Shown here: positions 1-10,658 of the stretch, piece by piece
Position numbering within the stretch: the first letter of the stretch is position 1
How the letters are laid out: each line of letters starts with the position of its first letter
Assembly: GCA_030789695.1 (NCBI GenBank)
Contig: JAULAV010002380.1
Coordinates: 62,001-126,000, forward strand
Direction of reading: 5' to 3'
DNA: 64,000 nucleotides
DNA from: Scilla litardierei
Lineage: Eukaryota > Streptophyta > Magnoliopsida > Asparagales > Asparagaceae
The notes under the pieces: generated by a model
Told to the model about the DNA's origin: nothing
The model's database searches: none
What the model saw: only the letters and a program-made list of their open reading frames with translations
Position numbers and translations under genes: made by a program

Positions 1-1190
1 TCTTTGACACGTCTCTGTTTTATGGAGGATCTGCAGAAGACTCCACTCGACTGAGTAGTAACTCCACTCGACCGAGTAAACAGACTACTCGGCCAAGTGG
101 TCTGAGGAGCCTAAGATGCTGATATTCTGATTTTGATGTGGATTCTACACTCGACCGAGTGAGCTGTTCACTCGGCCGAGTGGCGCCGTCAGCCCAAACT
201 GTAAACTAGGGTTCGAGGCCGACCAGGGGCAAAGTTATCAGGATTTTTGCATCTTTTGGGCACATATAAGTAGCCAGATCTGGAGGCAGCCCAAAGGAGA
301 GACTCCATACTTTATTGTTGAAGTTTACATTTGGATGATATATCTCTTATTAGATCTGAGTTTTGCAATGAATTCTCTTATCAATCTTATTTCTCTTGTG
401 ATTTTCATGATGATTTGTGAGCAATTCTTTTGCTCTAGGGCAAAGGGATGAACCCTATGGATTTAAAGTTTGATATGTGAAATAATTGAATACCCCTGTT
501 GTTAAACTTGTTAAAAGGTAAGATTGTGATTGGATTACTACGGATAGCTAGGAATTTCCATCGGATCTTGAGAGCTCGAGAGAGGATCTTGATCTATGGG
601 AAGCCCTAAATATTCGATCTAGATCTATAATCAAGATTCACTAGATTTGGTGCACGAGAGCGACCAAATCTAGCATCTTTATTATACTTATATACTTAAA
701 TTCGTTTGCACAACGGTGAAACAAGTACGAACTATCACGATCTAGATTCGAACTAAAGTTGTGTAAGAGCGAGCTTGAGTTGGGATTGGATATAATTATC
801 AATCTTAATGCTAGTATTTTGAACTAGGTTTGCACAAGAGCGAGGCTCTAGTATAGATTGCTATAGACGTGCGTAGCGCGATAGCGTGCGTTGGTACTCT
901 ATTTAGTTACAACAAGTTCACATTTAACCCAAGTTTAGTAATATTGAGATTCATAATTTGCATTGATTACTCGAGATCTATAGTGGGGATTCCCAAGCCC
1001 TAGACATCTTTATATATTGAATTTACATCGATACTTGAACGATTGTGACACCAACTCTTTCAAAACTAATTTTTCACCAATAGCTTAGTAAATCATATAT
1101 ATTACAGTTATTAGTTCCTCCATGTGATCGATACCCGCTTGCCACTAGACTGTGCACTTGCGATAAAATTACATTGTTTCTAGAGTTGTA
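1..1190 (+). repeat. 3' part of an Athila-like LTR, cut by the window start
   Basis: This stretch reads like the second part of an LTR on the plus strand. Words of the CTCGACCGAG/CTCGGCCGAG type lie at 67-76, 150-159 and 171-180, followed by a TATA-like ACATATAAG at about 262. A leader with hairpins and a GGGATGAACCCT segment follows, then a terminal segment with CGATACCCGC and GTGCACTTGCG (about 1128-1165). The last two segments are also found, in the same order, near the ends of the level-4 LTRs in this window. The exact 3' end is not visible: the terminal TGATCA-type end and a primer-binding site are missing, and coding-like sequence begins at about 1190. The LTR is probably truncated by a deletion. 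Confidence 0.65.
641..852 (+). other. Hairpin array in LTR leader
   Basis: At least three inverted repeats enclose a similar loop. Bases 641-651 pair with 663-673 (11 bp, no mismatch) around GCACGAGAGCG. Bases 751-758 pair with 774-781 (one mismatch) around a loop with GTAAGAGCG. Bases 823-827 pair with 848-852 around a loop with GCACAAGAGCG. Stem sequences differ while the loop core stays close to CRAGAGCG. The array lies downstream of the TATA-like site, so it would be in the 5' leader of the transcript. Confidence 0.6.
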
Positions 1191-2871
1191 TTCCAGGACG
1201 ACCACGTCATAGCTCTATCTGCACTTGGTCTCTTAGATGGAGTTAGCACTCTCATCCGAAACATTTGTTGGGATGAGTTCCTGGAGTGTGAGGCTAGAAC
1301 TTATAGGAGACTCACATAAGAGTTCCTAGCAATCTTCAAGAGTTTTCCATCGGGGTTCTCGCTTCAATTGATGAACAAGGACTACGGTAAGTCCACCAAT
1401 TCATTGAACCCCCTCTTCAAGTGGCCTCTAGCTGTTGAGCCTGACGCACACTTACACAACTATCCATATCCTCAAGAGTGTGATCAGAACACTTTTGACT
1501 GAGGATTACTGGCCTTTCTCCCTTCACACTGGCGAAGGCTTCTAGCGTCATTCTCCCTTGCCTTTGCCTTATGCATCGCATTATTGTGAACTCGATCTTC
1601 TGCAGATACGAGACTGGTCAGATCTCTCAGGATGAGATTTTCTTCCTCTGGTGTGCCACCCAGCCACGTGTCATCCTGGAGGACGGCACCGCACTCCCAC
1701 GATACATCCTCCATGCTGGTTTGTGGCTGAACCAGATATTTCTCCACACCCTCACCTGCCCACACTCTCGTATTTGTTGCGGAGGGTCTATCACTATCTT
1801 TGCCCAGCTTCCTCCCATTTCCTAGTCTCTATGCACCACGTTCTAGGCCCCACTTCTCTAGATCATTTGTCTTCTCCAACATGCACATGATCAAATCTTT
1901 TGAGGAGGATAGATATTTTTGGCTTCAAGGACACCACCAGACCCCACACACTAGGTTCCGAAACCCTGTACGTTTTGGAGCTAGGACCTCTATGCAGTGG
2001 ATTTTTCCACCTGATCCAGACCTTGCCCATGGTGCTCATTCACCACCTACTCAGCCTTAGGCCTAGCCCCAGCCTATCCAGGATCTCATTGTCCCACCTG
2101 CTTCCACTTCTGACCTCACCATCAGGCCCACCCTACGTTAGTTCCATATGATATCTCACCAACATGGCGAGGGTAGCAGCATCACTCATCCTCCTCCACT
2201 TTCCTACCTCGAGCGTTTCACTCGAGTGGAGGAGGAGATTAGAGATTTTAAGGCCTCCACCATCACACCCTGATTGGATTTAGAGACACTCTTTCTGAGT
2301 TCAAATCCTTGGTAGACAGCCTCATCACTGTTGTCGTGACCCTCCAGCCACAGTTCGATGCCGTCTACCGCTGGCCCCATAACCAGGGTCATTACCCTGT
2401 TATTGAGCCTCATCTCTTTCCTATTCCACACCCACCCCAGCCATCGCAGCCTGTGGACACTACCACCCCTACACCTCACATTTCTACCACCCCACCTAAT
2501 ATTCCTACACCACCACCATCTCCACATGCTCCACCTTCACCTCACCCCAAGACTGTGATTCTATCTATTCCATCACCTCCTCCAGAGACTGTGATTCCAT
2601 CCAATTCTTCACCAGCTCTCACTTCTGGAGCACCATCATCTCCCACTCCATCCACATGTATTCTGTCACCTCCTCCTACTTCCACACATACCACCACCCC
2701 CTGAAGATGTCACAGTCATCTCATCGTCTCTAGACGATTCACCCACACCCACCACAGCTCCATCCATTCCATCTCCACCTCCTGCAGACACCACAACTGC
2801 ACCATCGTCTGAGCCATCAGTCCCACCTACATCACCCTCCCAGCCACCACATGATGGTGGCTCAATTTGAT
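1190..2871 (+). pseudogene. Decayed second ORF of an Athila-like retrotransposon
   Basis: The translated plus strand resembles the second ORF of the level-4 elements (34435-36625 and 44530-46719). Shared blocks include a segment around 1190-1330 matching the part before and after the conserved internal stop of those ORFs. A second is the block at about 1600-1790 with a CGG(L/S)IT core after an ICCGG motif. The third is a Pro/Thr/Ser-rich tail (2309-2871) that ends in the same way. Several stops and frameshifts break it. The family is a plant LTR-retrotransposon accessory ORF of unknown function, often annotated 'putative plant transposon protein'. At the position of the in-frame UAG shared by the two level-4 copies, this relative has a sense codon (GAG). 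Gag, protease and pol are absent upstream; the ORF follows the LTR directly. Confidence 0.6.
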
Positions 2872-4392
2872 TGGATAACTTTCTGCACTCCCTATGATCA
2901 CTTGGCACATTATATCACACATTCTCACTTTTTGGGCACGCTTCAATTTAGCTTGGGGAGATGCACCTAGATCTCCTTTCCCTCACTTTTTGTCCTCACG
3001 TTCTATTTTTAGTGTTTTTATTGCATTGAGGACAACGCTCAGTTTAGCTTGGGGGAGGAGCGTTTTCATGCTTATTTCTCTACTTTTCTTCTATTTTCCT
3101 CCTTATTTTCTCCCTTTTATCTTTCATTTTCATTTTCCTCTTGTTTTTCTTTTTCAATTTCCATTTTATTTCGTGGTTCCTTTCATTTGCATTTACTTCA
3201 TGTTTTCTTCCTTATATGCATTCAAAAAAAGCCAAAAAATTGAAAACAAATCAAAAACAACAAAAATATCTGCATTTGAATCATACATCTTGCATCATCA
3301 TGCACCCATTTGTATATATATGCATTCGCTTCGAGAATTTTTTCAAAAATGAGTCCTTATATGTGTGGAATCTCGAGTCAAATTTCGTTTTCTAAACTTT
3401 TACGCTCGATTTCCACGATGTCAATTAGGATATTTGAATAGGACATGTCTCTACTTTTAAATCCCTTGTAATATCCTAGCTTTGGCCGTCATCATGGTCC
3501 CTAAGATAGAAGTACTTGAACCCGACGTAGGTTGAAACTTAGGAACCCACTTTATGCATGGACCGTGGAGCCGATAATTGAGTATAATGGATTATAATCC
3601 CTCAAGACTTGGATAACAACATATCACCCAATACTGAGGATTGATCTTGTTTGACATAGCCATGCTTTCTAATAAAAAAGAAGAAAAAATTTGTGAATAG
3701 AAAAAATATATGTTCACTGTTCCCCCAGCAACACTGAGTAACTGGATCCCCACGATAGAAACTGTCGGGGCCTCGCGTCAAAAGGTTTAGCTTGGGGAGT
3801 GCATATGAATTAATATTCTATATGGTTTGAGTTAGTAGGTCCGAGGGGTCATTCTTGGCTCTATGCCCTAAGGTCGTCTGATCTGGAAGCCACCGACCCA
3901 ACACTCCTTACACAAGCCAATTGTAAATCCAAAAAAATATTAAAAAGAATGCGTGTGTGTGTGTGTACAAAAGCATAAATAATCCTAACAATTTCAAGAA
4001 TCAAGGAAAGCGGATATGTTGTGAGCACCACTTTCTCGATCCCAAACGTATCCCTCCTTCGACCATTGCATAACTTGGATTCATATCCCTTCGACCTAAG
4101 GACGGGTTAGAGGAAATATCTTAGGATTTGAGAATGGCCATTGTCTAGTATATTACTTGACGATTTGGGTTAGAGACAACGTCCTAGGATTATATTCTTA
4201 TTGACGAAAAGAAATCAAAGCGTTTAAGTTCCATGAATTCGAAATTTCGATTCGCCCATCATGTATATAAACTCGATTTTTTAGAAATTCTCGAAGATTC
4301 ATGACATCATTTGTGTGCTTGATTGCAAGCCTCTAATCTATGCTCTCTCTTATCTTCCTTGAGGATAAGGAAGAGTATAGCTTGGGGGATTT
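2872..4392 (+). other. 3' noncoding region with several polypurine-tract-like motifs
   Basis: No coding sequence is visible. TTTAGCTTGGGGAGA-type tracts occur at 2947-2961, 3043-3058, 3786-3799 and 4376-4392. The last directly abuts the LTR start at 4393 and is the likely plus-strand primer. The second and last are each preceded, about 15-20 bases upstream, by a TTGAGGA box. The same pair of motifs exists at both ends of the equivalent region of the level-4 elements. T-rich stretches and a short GT repeat (about 3952-3965) fill the rest. Confidence 0.55.
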
Positions 4393-4954
4393 TGATTAGT
4401 GGTTTTTGTATATACTTTTTACCCCTTCTCCATGCACATTTCATGCTGTTTCATTCATTTTTTCCCCCATTTTCCCCATTTTGTGACCATTTTTATTTTA
4501 TGGTCCATTTTGTACTTTTCCGAAAATACATATCAAATCGGACCCATAAAGCATGAAAAGGCACAAAAGAGCGAAAGGAGCGAAAATGAGAGCTCATAGT
4601 GTGAAAAGGGGGAGAAAAGAAGGATAAAATGACACAAACGACCGTTACGATTCGACGCATATGTGTCACTCAGCCACCCAGCAAGCCATGATTTCAATTC
4701 CACACTGCTGCGTGAATGTACTTCATACGACCGCGTCATTCAGATGCCCAGCAGCTCAGAACTCTATTTGTCACAGCTGCGCAGGTGATTTCCAAATGAC
4801 CGCATCATCTCAGAAAACAAGAAAAGAAGAAATTAACACAATGCCGACATTTGTCAAATTCAACCATGCGGACGCATAATACCAAAAGAGCTGAAGACCA
4901 AACGGTCGCATCACGTGATCGTTTCAAAGACCATGCGAGCGTCGAAGCCGGATT

Positions 4955-5134
4955 CGATGCGGCCGCGTCTTTAACGACTAGGTCTCGTCGATGCTACAGA
5001 TCGAAGCTCTTTTACGCGTCCAGACGACGCGGCCGCATCTTTTTCGATGCGGCCGCGTCTTTAACGACTCAGTCACGTCGATGCTACAGATCGAAGCTCT
5101 TTTACGCGTCCAGATGACGTGGCTGCATCTTTTT
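4955..5134 (+). repeat. 90-bp direct tandem repeat with GCGGCCGC palindromes
   Basis: Two copies of a unit of about 90 bp follow each other, the first starting near 4955 and the second near 5045. GCGGCCGC occurs at 4959-4966, 5029-5036 and 5049-5056. The second copy has lost one palindrome to substitutions. The repeat lies upstream of the TATA-like site of this LTR, so it sits in the presumed U3 promoter region. Confidence 0.75.
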
Positions 5135-5658
5135 CGATGCGGCTTGCAGCCGTGTCGAATTGAGATTCTATGTCAAATGGGGGCGCCGTCAGGATTAGTT
5201 AATATGGTCTTTTTAGTCTTTTTCAGATTGTATAGAAGCACATCTTCCCTGCTGCGCCCAAGAGCTTTTTCTCTACTATTTTTGAGAGCTTTTGGGTTTT
5301 TGTAAGGATTATTCTTCCTTTAACTCAGTAGTTCTTTTGTTATTCCTTTAAAATACTTTGTTTTAGATTGTTAATTAGCCATATAATTCTATTTCCTTTC
5401 TCTTTGAAATTGTGGATTACTATAACTTGAGTTCTCTTATTGAATCAATGGCATTACTCATTGAATCTTTGATGTTGATTGCATCTCTAATAATGGGTAG
5501 TGAGTAGGTTTTCCTCTAGTGCAATTGGTTGAACTCCATTGAAATTGGGCCATGGATTGGATGAAATAGTTAATTTAATTGTTGGCTAATTGTTGATTTG
5601 GGGTATATTAGGATGCTAATTGTCATTGTAAATCGGTCTCCTCCCTTCTGGATAATTA

Positions 5659-5976
5659 GATTGGCCGCCGACGAGAGTCAGGACCAATATAGGGTTTTCG
5701 ATCCCTACAATGACTCATACTATCGGTGTGGCCGACGAGAGTCGGGCATCGATTAGTGCCCTCATAATATAGATCAAAATCCCTGACCACGAGAGTGTCA
5801 TGGAGGAAGATTGGGGACATTCGTCGGACGTAATGCACCTAACATATACCGATGTATCGGCGAGAGTCGACATCGATATAGGTTAGGGTAGTCCTATCAT
5901 AGCATCACGAGAGCGGGGGGGGTAGTGATAACATAAGGGACTATCCTATCATGCATCACGAGAGTGGGGGTTATGA
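5659..5976 (+). other. Array of about six hairpins with a constant CGAGAG core
   Basis: Six CGAGAG cores occur at roughly 5672, 5736, 5790, 5861, 5908 and 5959. Most are flanked by complementary arms that differ from hairpin to hairpin. The best are 5719-5728 with 5747-5757 (one wobble, one bulge), 5845-5855 with 5870-5880 (one mismatch), 5780-5787 with 5797-5804 (one mismatch) and 5660-5664 with 5684-5688. The fifth and sixth have shorter stems. In the second hairpin the core also closes as CCGAC-GAGA-GTCGG. The array is downstream of the TATA-like site, in the presumed transcript leader. Confidence 0.6.
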
Positions 5977-6394
5977 GAACGCCCTTAGGTTAGACGACCT
6001 CTCCCGAGTCCCAATGAATCCAACAATCGATTAAATCATAATCCAACCTTAAACCTAGTTCAATGGTGGGGGACCCTAAGTCCTAGAGCTTTTATAATCT
6101 GATTTTACCATTATTTCTCATCTCGACCACCATTCGATTGCGTAGCTTTCAAACATCGAAAGAAATCGGTAATCAACAAATGCCTCCTCGAGTTTGACCC
6201 ATATAGCGCTACACGACACCGTGCACTTGCGGTTATAAATATATAAAACGTTCGCGCTTAGCAGAACATACATTAAATAAGCCCAAAACGTAAAAAGGAA
6301 CAAAAAGTAGAAGAAATGGTGTGGAAAGCAGGGTAAAGTGGCATGAAATGTGGAGGAATAGTACGTGAAAAACATATAAAATAAACACACATCA

Positions 6395-8932
6395 CTGACC
6401 CTGGAAAACAGTTGTCTAACGGCTATAATCGGCCAGATTTCTGAGTCATCAGACAGCCGAAGTTAAGGGGTCAGACGACTGACAAACTGTTCTGTCATCT
6501 GTAAACTCTACATCAGTTGGCTAAAACTATTAGTGGGACAAAACAAACAGAAAGACCAACAGATGGCATCCAGACTTCTGGAGTTCAATACTCAGTTGAC
6601 TATGACATTGTTTAGGTATCTGACAAATAAGCTTCAGATATAGGCTGTGCATGTCGAAATGAAAGACAGACACACCAGATGTATGTGTGACCTTCTGTAG
6701 CTGTCTGGTCATGGTCCAAAAACACTAATAAGAGTGTTTTGACCATGAAGCCTATTGGTAAGATTTCTAGGCTTCTCATATAGTTAGTATCTAAGATGGT
6801 AAGTGTTATCAAAGTGTGTGTGTGACCATCTAATCAAGACTTACATGTTTTCTACAAAATAAAGATAAAAATACATAGAGAAGCAAAAGAAAATATTCTT
6901 CAAGCTTCTTGATTCTTCATGACTTTTATGCTCATATGCGCCAAGCCTTGATGAAGCATCACAATGTCTTTATGAAGAAACCATAATAATACTATTTACC
7001 TCCAAATTTTGCTCTTACACGAAATCTTTAAGAAATATTTTTGTTGAATCTATGACTTAAACAAGTAAAGTCATTAGCAACACATAATGTGGTGATCATC
7101 ATAAAAATCATATTGGGCTTATTTGCCAATGTCCAACAAAACAAACATTGGGCCCGGTACTGATGCATCACACAAGAGGTGTCATGCTACCCTCATAGTC
7201 CTCCAAGCTCAAGAAACCCCACAATTTACAAAATTACCAAAAGGCGATGCAAGTTATAACATTCATCAATTAGCAAAGTTTATTTCATTCATCAATGAAA
7301 GAATACAAAATTGTTATCTGACAATGTGCAGCCACAAAAATACAAAAGCAGAAGGAAAAATTTACATATCTGGCCATGGGTCAGGTTCATCTTTAACAGG
7401 CACAACTCCATATTCAAAACCTTCCATGGACTTACAAGCAAATGCCCTGCATAGCTCTTCTATGTCCAGCTTGAATCATCGTAGTCGAGACCTCTCCTCA
7501 TCCAGTTTCCCTCTACAACTGGACCAGATACTGGAGATAGGCGACCTCATCCTCTAAAGTCTCCATTCAATCCTTGATGAGGCAAAAGCTGTTGAAGTAG
7601 TGGCACAACTCTGCTGGCCCTGACTAACACACAGTGACCACCGACACTCCCAGTCTCCCGCAGTATGAAGTCCAACACCCCGATAGTAAGATGATCAGCA
7701 GCATCAATCGTGCATCTGAGCGGTGCCCCACTTTAGTACCTCACCGTCAGGCCTCGGGTCCTCACCCAGATCGAATGCCTACACCTGTTCTGCATCGAGG
7801 GTGGTGGATTCAACGACTACACGTGGGACACTACCCTAATCATCTTCGACAACGGATCAACATTTATCCCCTCATTGCCTTCCCTTTTTCTTTCCATAGA
7901 CTCTCGGCCAAAGAATGGTAGTGTGAATTGATCTCTCCATCCTCAGAGTGTGTCACCAGAGGCTACGAATTTACCTCAACAATAGGCTAGTGAGGGGCAG
8001 ACCTCACATCTAGAGCACCACCACAACATGGCCATCGACTACCTAGTGGTGAAGCAGGCCTACTATGCCTCCTTGTTCAGTATAGCACTTCTATTTCACA
8101 TATATCCTCGATGGAACAGTTGCTTCCCTCGCTCGAAGAAAACTCCAAGGGAGACGTCCTGATCTCCGATGATGATGGCATTACCTCATCTTTTTTACAT
8201 CATGTCTCTTCGATCCTAGAGGGATGATGGCTACAGTAGCATGCCATCATAAGTGTGCTTCCACCCAAGCACTAATGTACACTTCTTATTTATGAATCAA
8301 GTCAGACTAACCCGACGGTGTTAACGCCAGCTTCTCTGATCGTTTCGTCACCAAGCCTCCCCATTTTGACATCACAATTATAGCTCGGGTCGACAATGTT
8401 GAGCCAGAAGATGAGTGGACATTGTAGACACTGTAACTAAACTAGGGCCCACCAGCCATGGGACCCAGCCAAACTTAACAGATGGGACCTGCCACAACTC
8501 CACTCGCCTCAGGTACCCCTACCTTTGACTTGGGAGGCTTGCTTGACCTGGCCTCAAAATAGTTTAGCAAGGACAATCTCCTCGAGGTCGGCTCACTCAG
8601 CTCTTATAAGACAATCCCAATCCATGAGATCGACTCCTTCAACAACACAACTGTGCATGGACGACCTCTACGAGGTTGACTCCCGCAACCAGGGCACCCA
8701 GACAACCCGCATGTCAGCAACTATGTGATCTCAAATAGATGTGCAATGTCCTCTCCAGGCCATCCCTCAGCATCTAATGCCAGCATTCAATGTCCACTCA
8801 GTACACTCCAGACAAACAGCCCTATCGGGAGGCATTCTAATGGCAGGCACGTCGAGTAAATGGCTTGTTAGAGCGGTGCATTTATGGCAAGCGGCCAAGA
8901 TCCCTAGGATCTCGTTGACTATTGACAAGTTG
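6395..8932. other. Unresolved, probably degraded transposon DNA
   Basis: I found no recognisable protein here. The longest plus-strand frame (7123-7557) matches nothing I know. Words such as CAGACGACTG near 6480 recall the palindromes of LTR promoters elsewhere in the window. A strong hairpin lies at 6710-6747. The part just before 8933 is continuous with the sequence after 59997 once the nested elements are removed. That joined sequence has a TATA-like CCTATAAAA near 60045 and may be a decayed LTR. Confidence 0.35.
6710..6747. repeat. Short strong inverted repeat
   Basis: CATGGTC (6710-6716) pairs with GACCATG (6741-6747) and AAAACACT (6719-6726) pairs with AGTGTTTT (6733-6740). The loop is AATAAG and there is a two-base bulge. 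It is too short for a typical plant microRNA precursor. Confidence 0.6.
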
Positions 8933-8937
8933 GTGGC
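8933..8937. repeat. Target-site duplication of level 1 (left copy)
   Basis: GTGGC precedes the TGACGGG start of the left LTR and is repeated exactly at 59993-59997 after the right LTR. A 5-bp duplication fits LTR-retrotransposon integration and fixes the outer edges of the nest. Confidence 0.85.
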
Positions 8938-9720
8938 TGACGGGAGGAAAATATTGCACACTACTCCTAGGTATAGGAGGACGTCAAGTAATAAATCCGG
9001 ATGAGCCCAAGTTCGAAGAACGGGGACAAGCCATTCTACACTATCACAAATTCATTTGATTTAGAAAAGATAATGGTGGGACTAGTGTTGTCTTAACTAC
9101 AAAATTTGGTGGGATAAATGGGAAAATTGTGGGTTTTGATCTAGGATTCACTAAAGTTAGCTGGCCAATATACGATAGAGAGATATAGGAGGAGTTGCAA
9201 GTGTTATGGGGTCATATAGGGTTAATACTAGTCATGATTCCAATGTCCCTACGTATAACTCAATAGTGGATCCCTTTTAGAGTTTGCATCACCAGAAGAT
9301 ACCATAATGGGTGATAAGGTCAAATTATGACTCAATTACGGGTCCCAATCAGGCTTGCATAATCGGATAATAAAGCAATTAAACTGGTAACTGGTTGCAT
9401 CTTAAGTGACCTTTCATGTCATCAATCCCATGTCATTAAAATAGTCTAGAGGGGCCTCTCGATATAATCCTATGATTCCTATTGGATCATAGCCTTAGCA
9501 GGTGATCAACAAGCAATTGTAGGGATTAATAGCACAATAAATCTAAACATTAAAATTTGCAATAGAACAAGGAAGCTATAACATCACAAAAGCCCTAAAA
9601 ATTAACCAAAACAGACACAAAGCCTGATCTAATTCATAATAACAATAAAGGAAACGTTTTTACTCAAAAATATCATCCAAATCATTGTTACAATACAACT
9701 AAAATGAAAATACATAAGAG

Positions 9721-9766
<46 letters not shown>

Positions 9767-10658
9767 AAATCAGTAGTCTTTTGGAATAAGAAAAACCCCC
9801 AAAATCCCTTATTAAGCACCTCCAAACCTTAGCTCAAAAAAATGGTGCCCCCTAACTTTTAGACCATCAAAGATAATGAAAAGTAGCCCTATGGACTCCT
9901 ATTTATACCACCGAAAACCCTAATAAATATCAGCCCTTGATTGCTAGATCCGACATCTCAAATCATTTTGGGTTCGGTTTAAAAATTCTCCAGAAATCAC
10001 CAGGAAGAGCCAGTCAGACGTCTATAAAAGACACTCTAGACGTCTGATTCTGTTAAGTGGCCAGCTTTAAGTCCGATCACTCAAATGTCTGACTCGGTCG
10101 TCCCAGGTGTTTGATTGCATTAGTGCCTTCAGCTTGTGCTGAGTCAATCATCCGTTAGATGTGGTCCATCCAGATGTCTGGCATATCTGGCATATCTGCT
10201 GCTAGGAGATCACGCATCTGGCTATTCTTCTTCAGACGGCTGAGTGGCACTGACTGTAAATATTTTGAACTATCTGTTTTTGCCACCCATTCTAGCTAAC
10301 TGAACAAGCCATTTGATTGGGAGATCCAATCATCTGAAGCTATAGTCCCAGACGTCTGGAAAACTCCATCAGAAGGCTGATTGCTTTGTTGGCTGGCTTC
10401 TTCTAGAATTTGTAGAAGATGCATCCGAGCTCCAAAAAATCTGCGAAAATAATTGCTTGACTCGTAATAATGCCATATTGACATGAAAAATAGGATAAAA
10501 ATAATCTATAAAAATCATGTTTTGTGCATAAATAAATGATATGCTCCAATATTTCATGATATTCTAAATATGCACATATCGGAGTCAAACTGAATATTAA
10601 ATATGCACAAAACGCCAATTAATGAAGGCGGTAAATATGCAATATTTCACCAGAATCA
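8938..10658 (-). repeat. Level-1 3' LTR
   Basis: On the plus strand it runs from TGACGGG to GAATCA. In the element's own sense, a polypurine stretch with TTGGGGTGTG (complement of 10659-10668) precedes it. A TATA box (complement of CTATTTATACC, about 9898-9908) lies in the middle. Upstream of it (10016-10359) is a cluster of AGACGTCT palindromes and variants, perfect at 10016-10023, 10038-10045 and 10350-10357. Confidence 0.85.
9725..9764. repeat. (GA)n microsatellite
   Basis: About twenty GA units lie inside the left level-1 LTR. The matching place in the right LTR (near 59080) has only a short GAGAGAAAGAG, so the expansion happened after insertion. Confidence 0.95.

Larger units (their letters stand above)
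4393..6394 (+). repeat. 3' LTR of the left Athila-like element
   Basis: The LTR begins with TGATTAG immediately after a polypurine tract ending GCTTGGGGGATTT and probably ends at ACATCA (6394), giving TG...CA ends and about 2.0 kb. Inside are a palindrome-rich region (about 4660-5150), a TATA-like TTGTATAGAAG at about 5227, a hairpin array (5659-5976) and, near the end, CGTGCACTTGCGG (about 6220), a motif also found at the end of the level-4 LTRs. It is too different from the LTR piece at 1-1190 to be its direct partner, so the left element is chimeric or rearranged. The right boundary is inferred from the CA end only; I saw no confirmed target-site duplication. Confidence 0.6.

Noticed and set aside
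6710..6747. microRNA precursor
   Set aside because: The stem is only about 15 pairs with a 6-base loop, shorter than plant precursors.
7123..7557. 144-codon plus-strand frame as a host gene
   Set aside because: No recognisable domain, no upstream promoter or exon structure that I can see, and surroundings are transposon-like.
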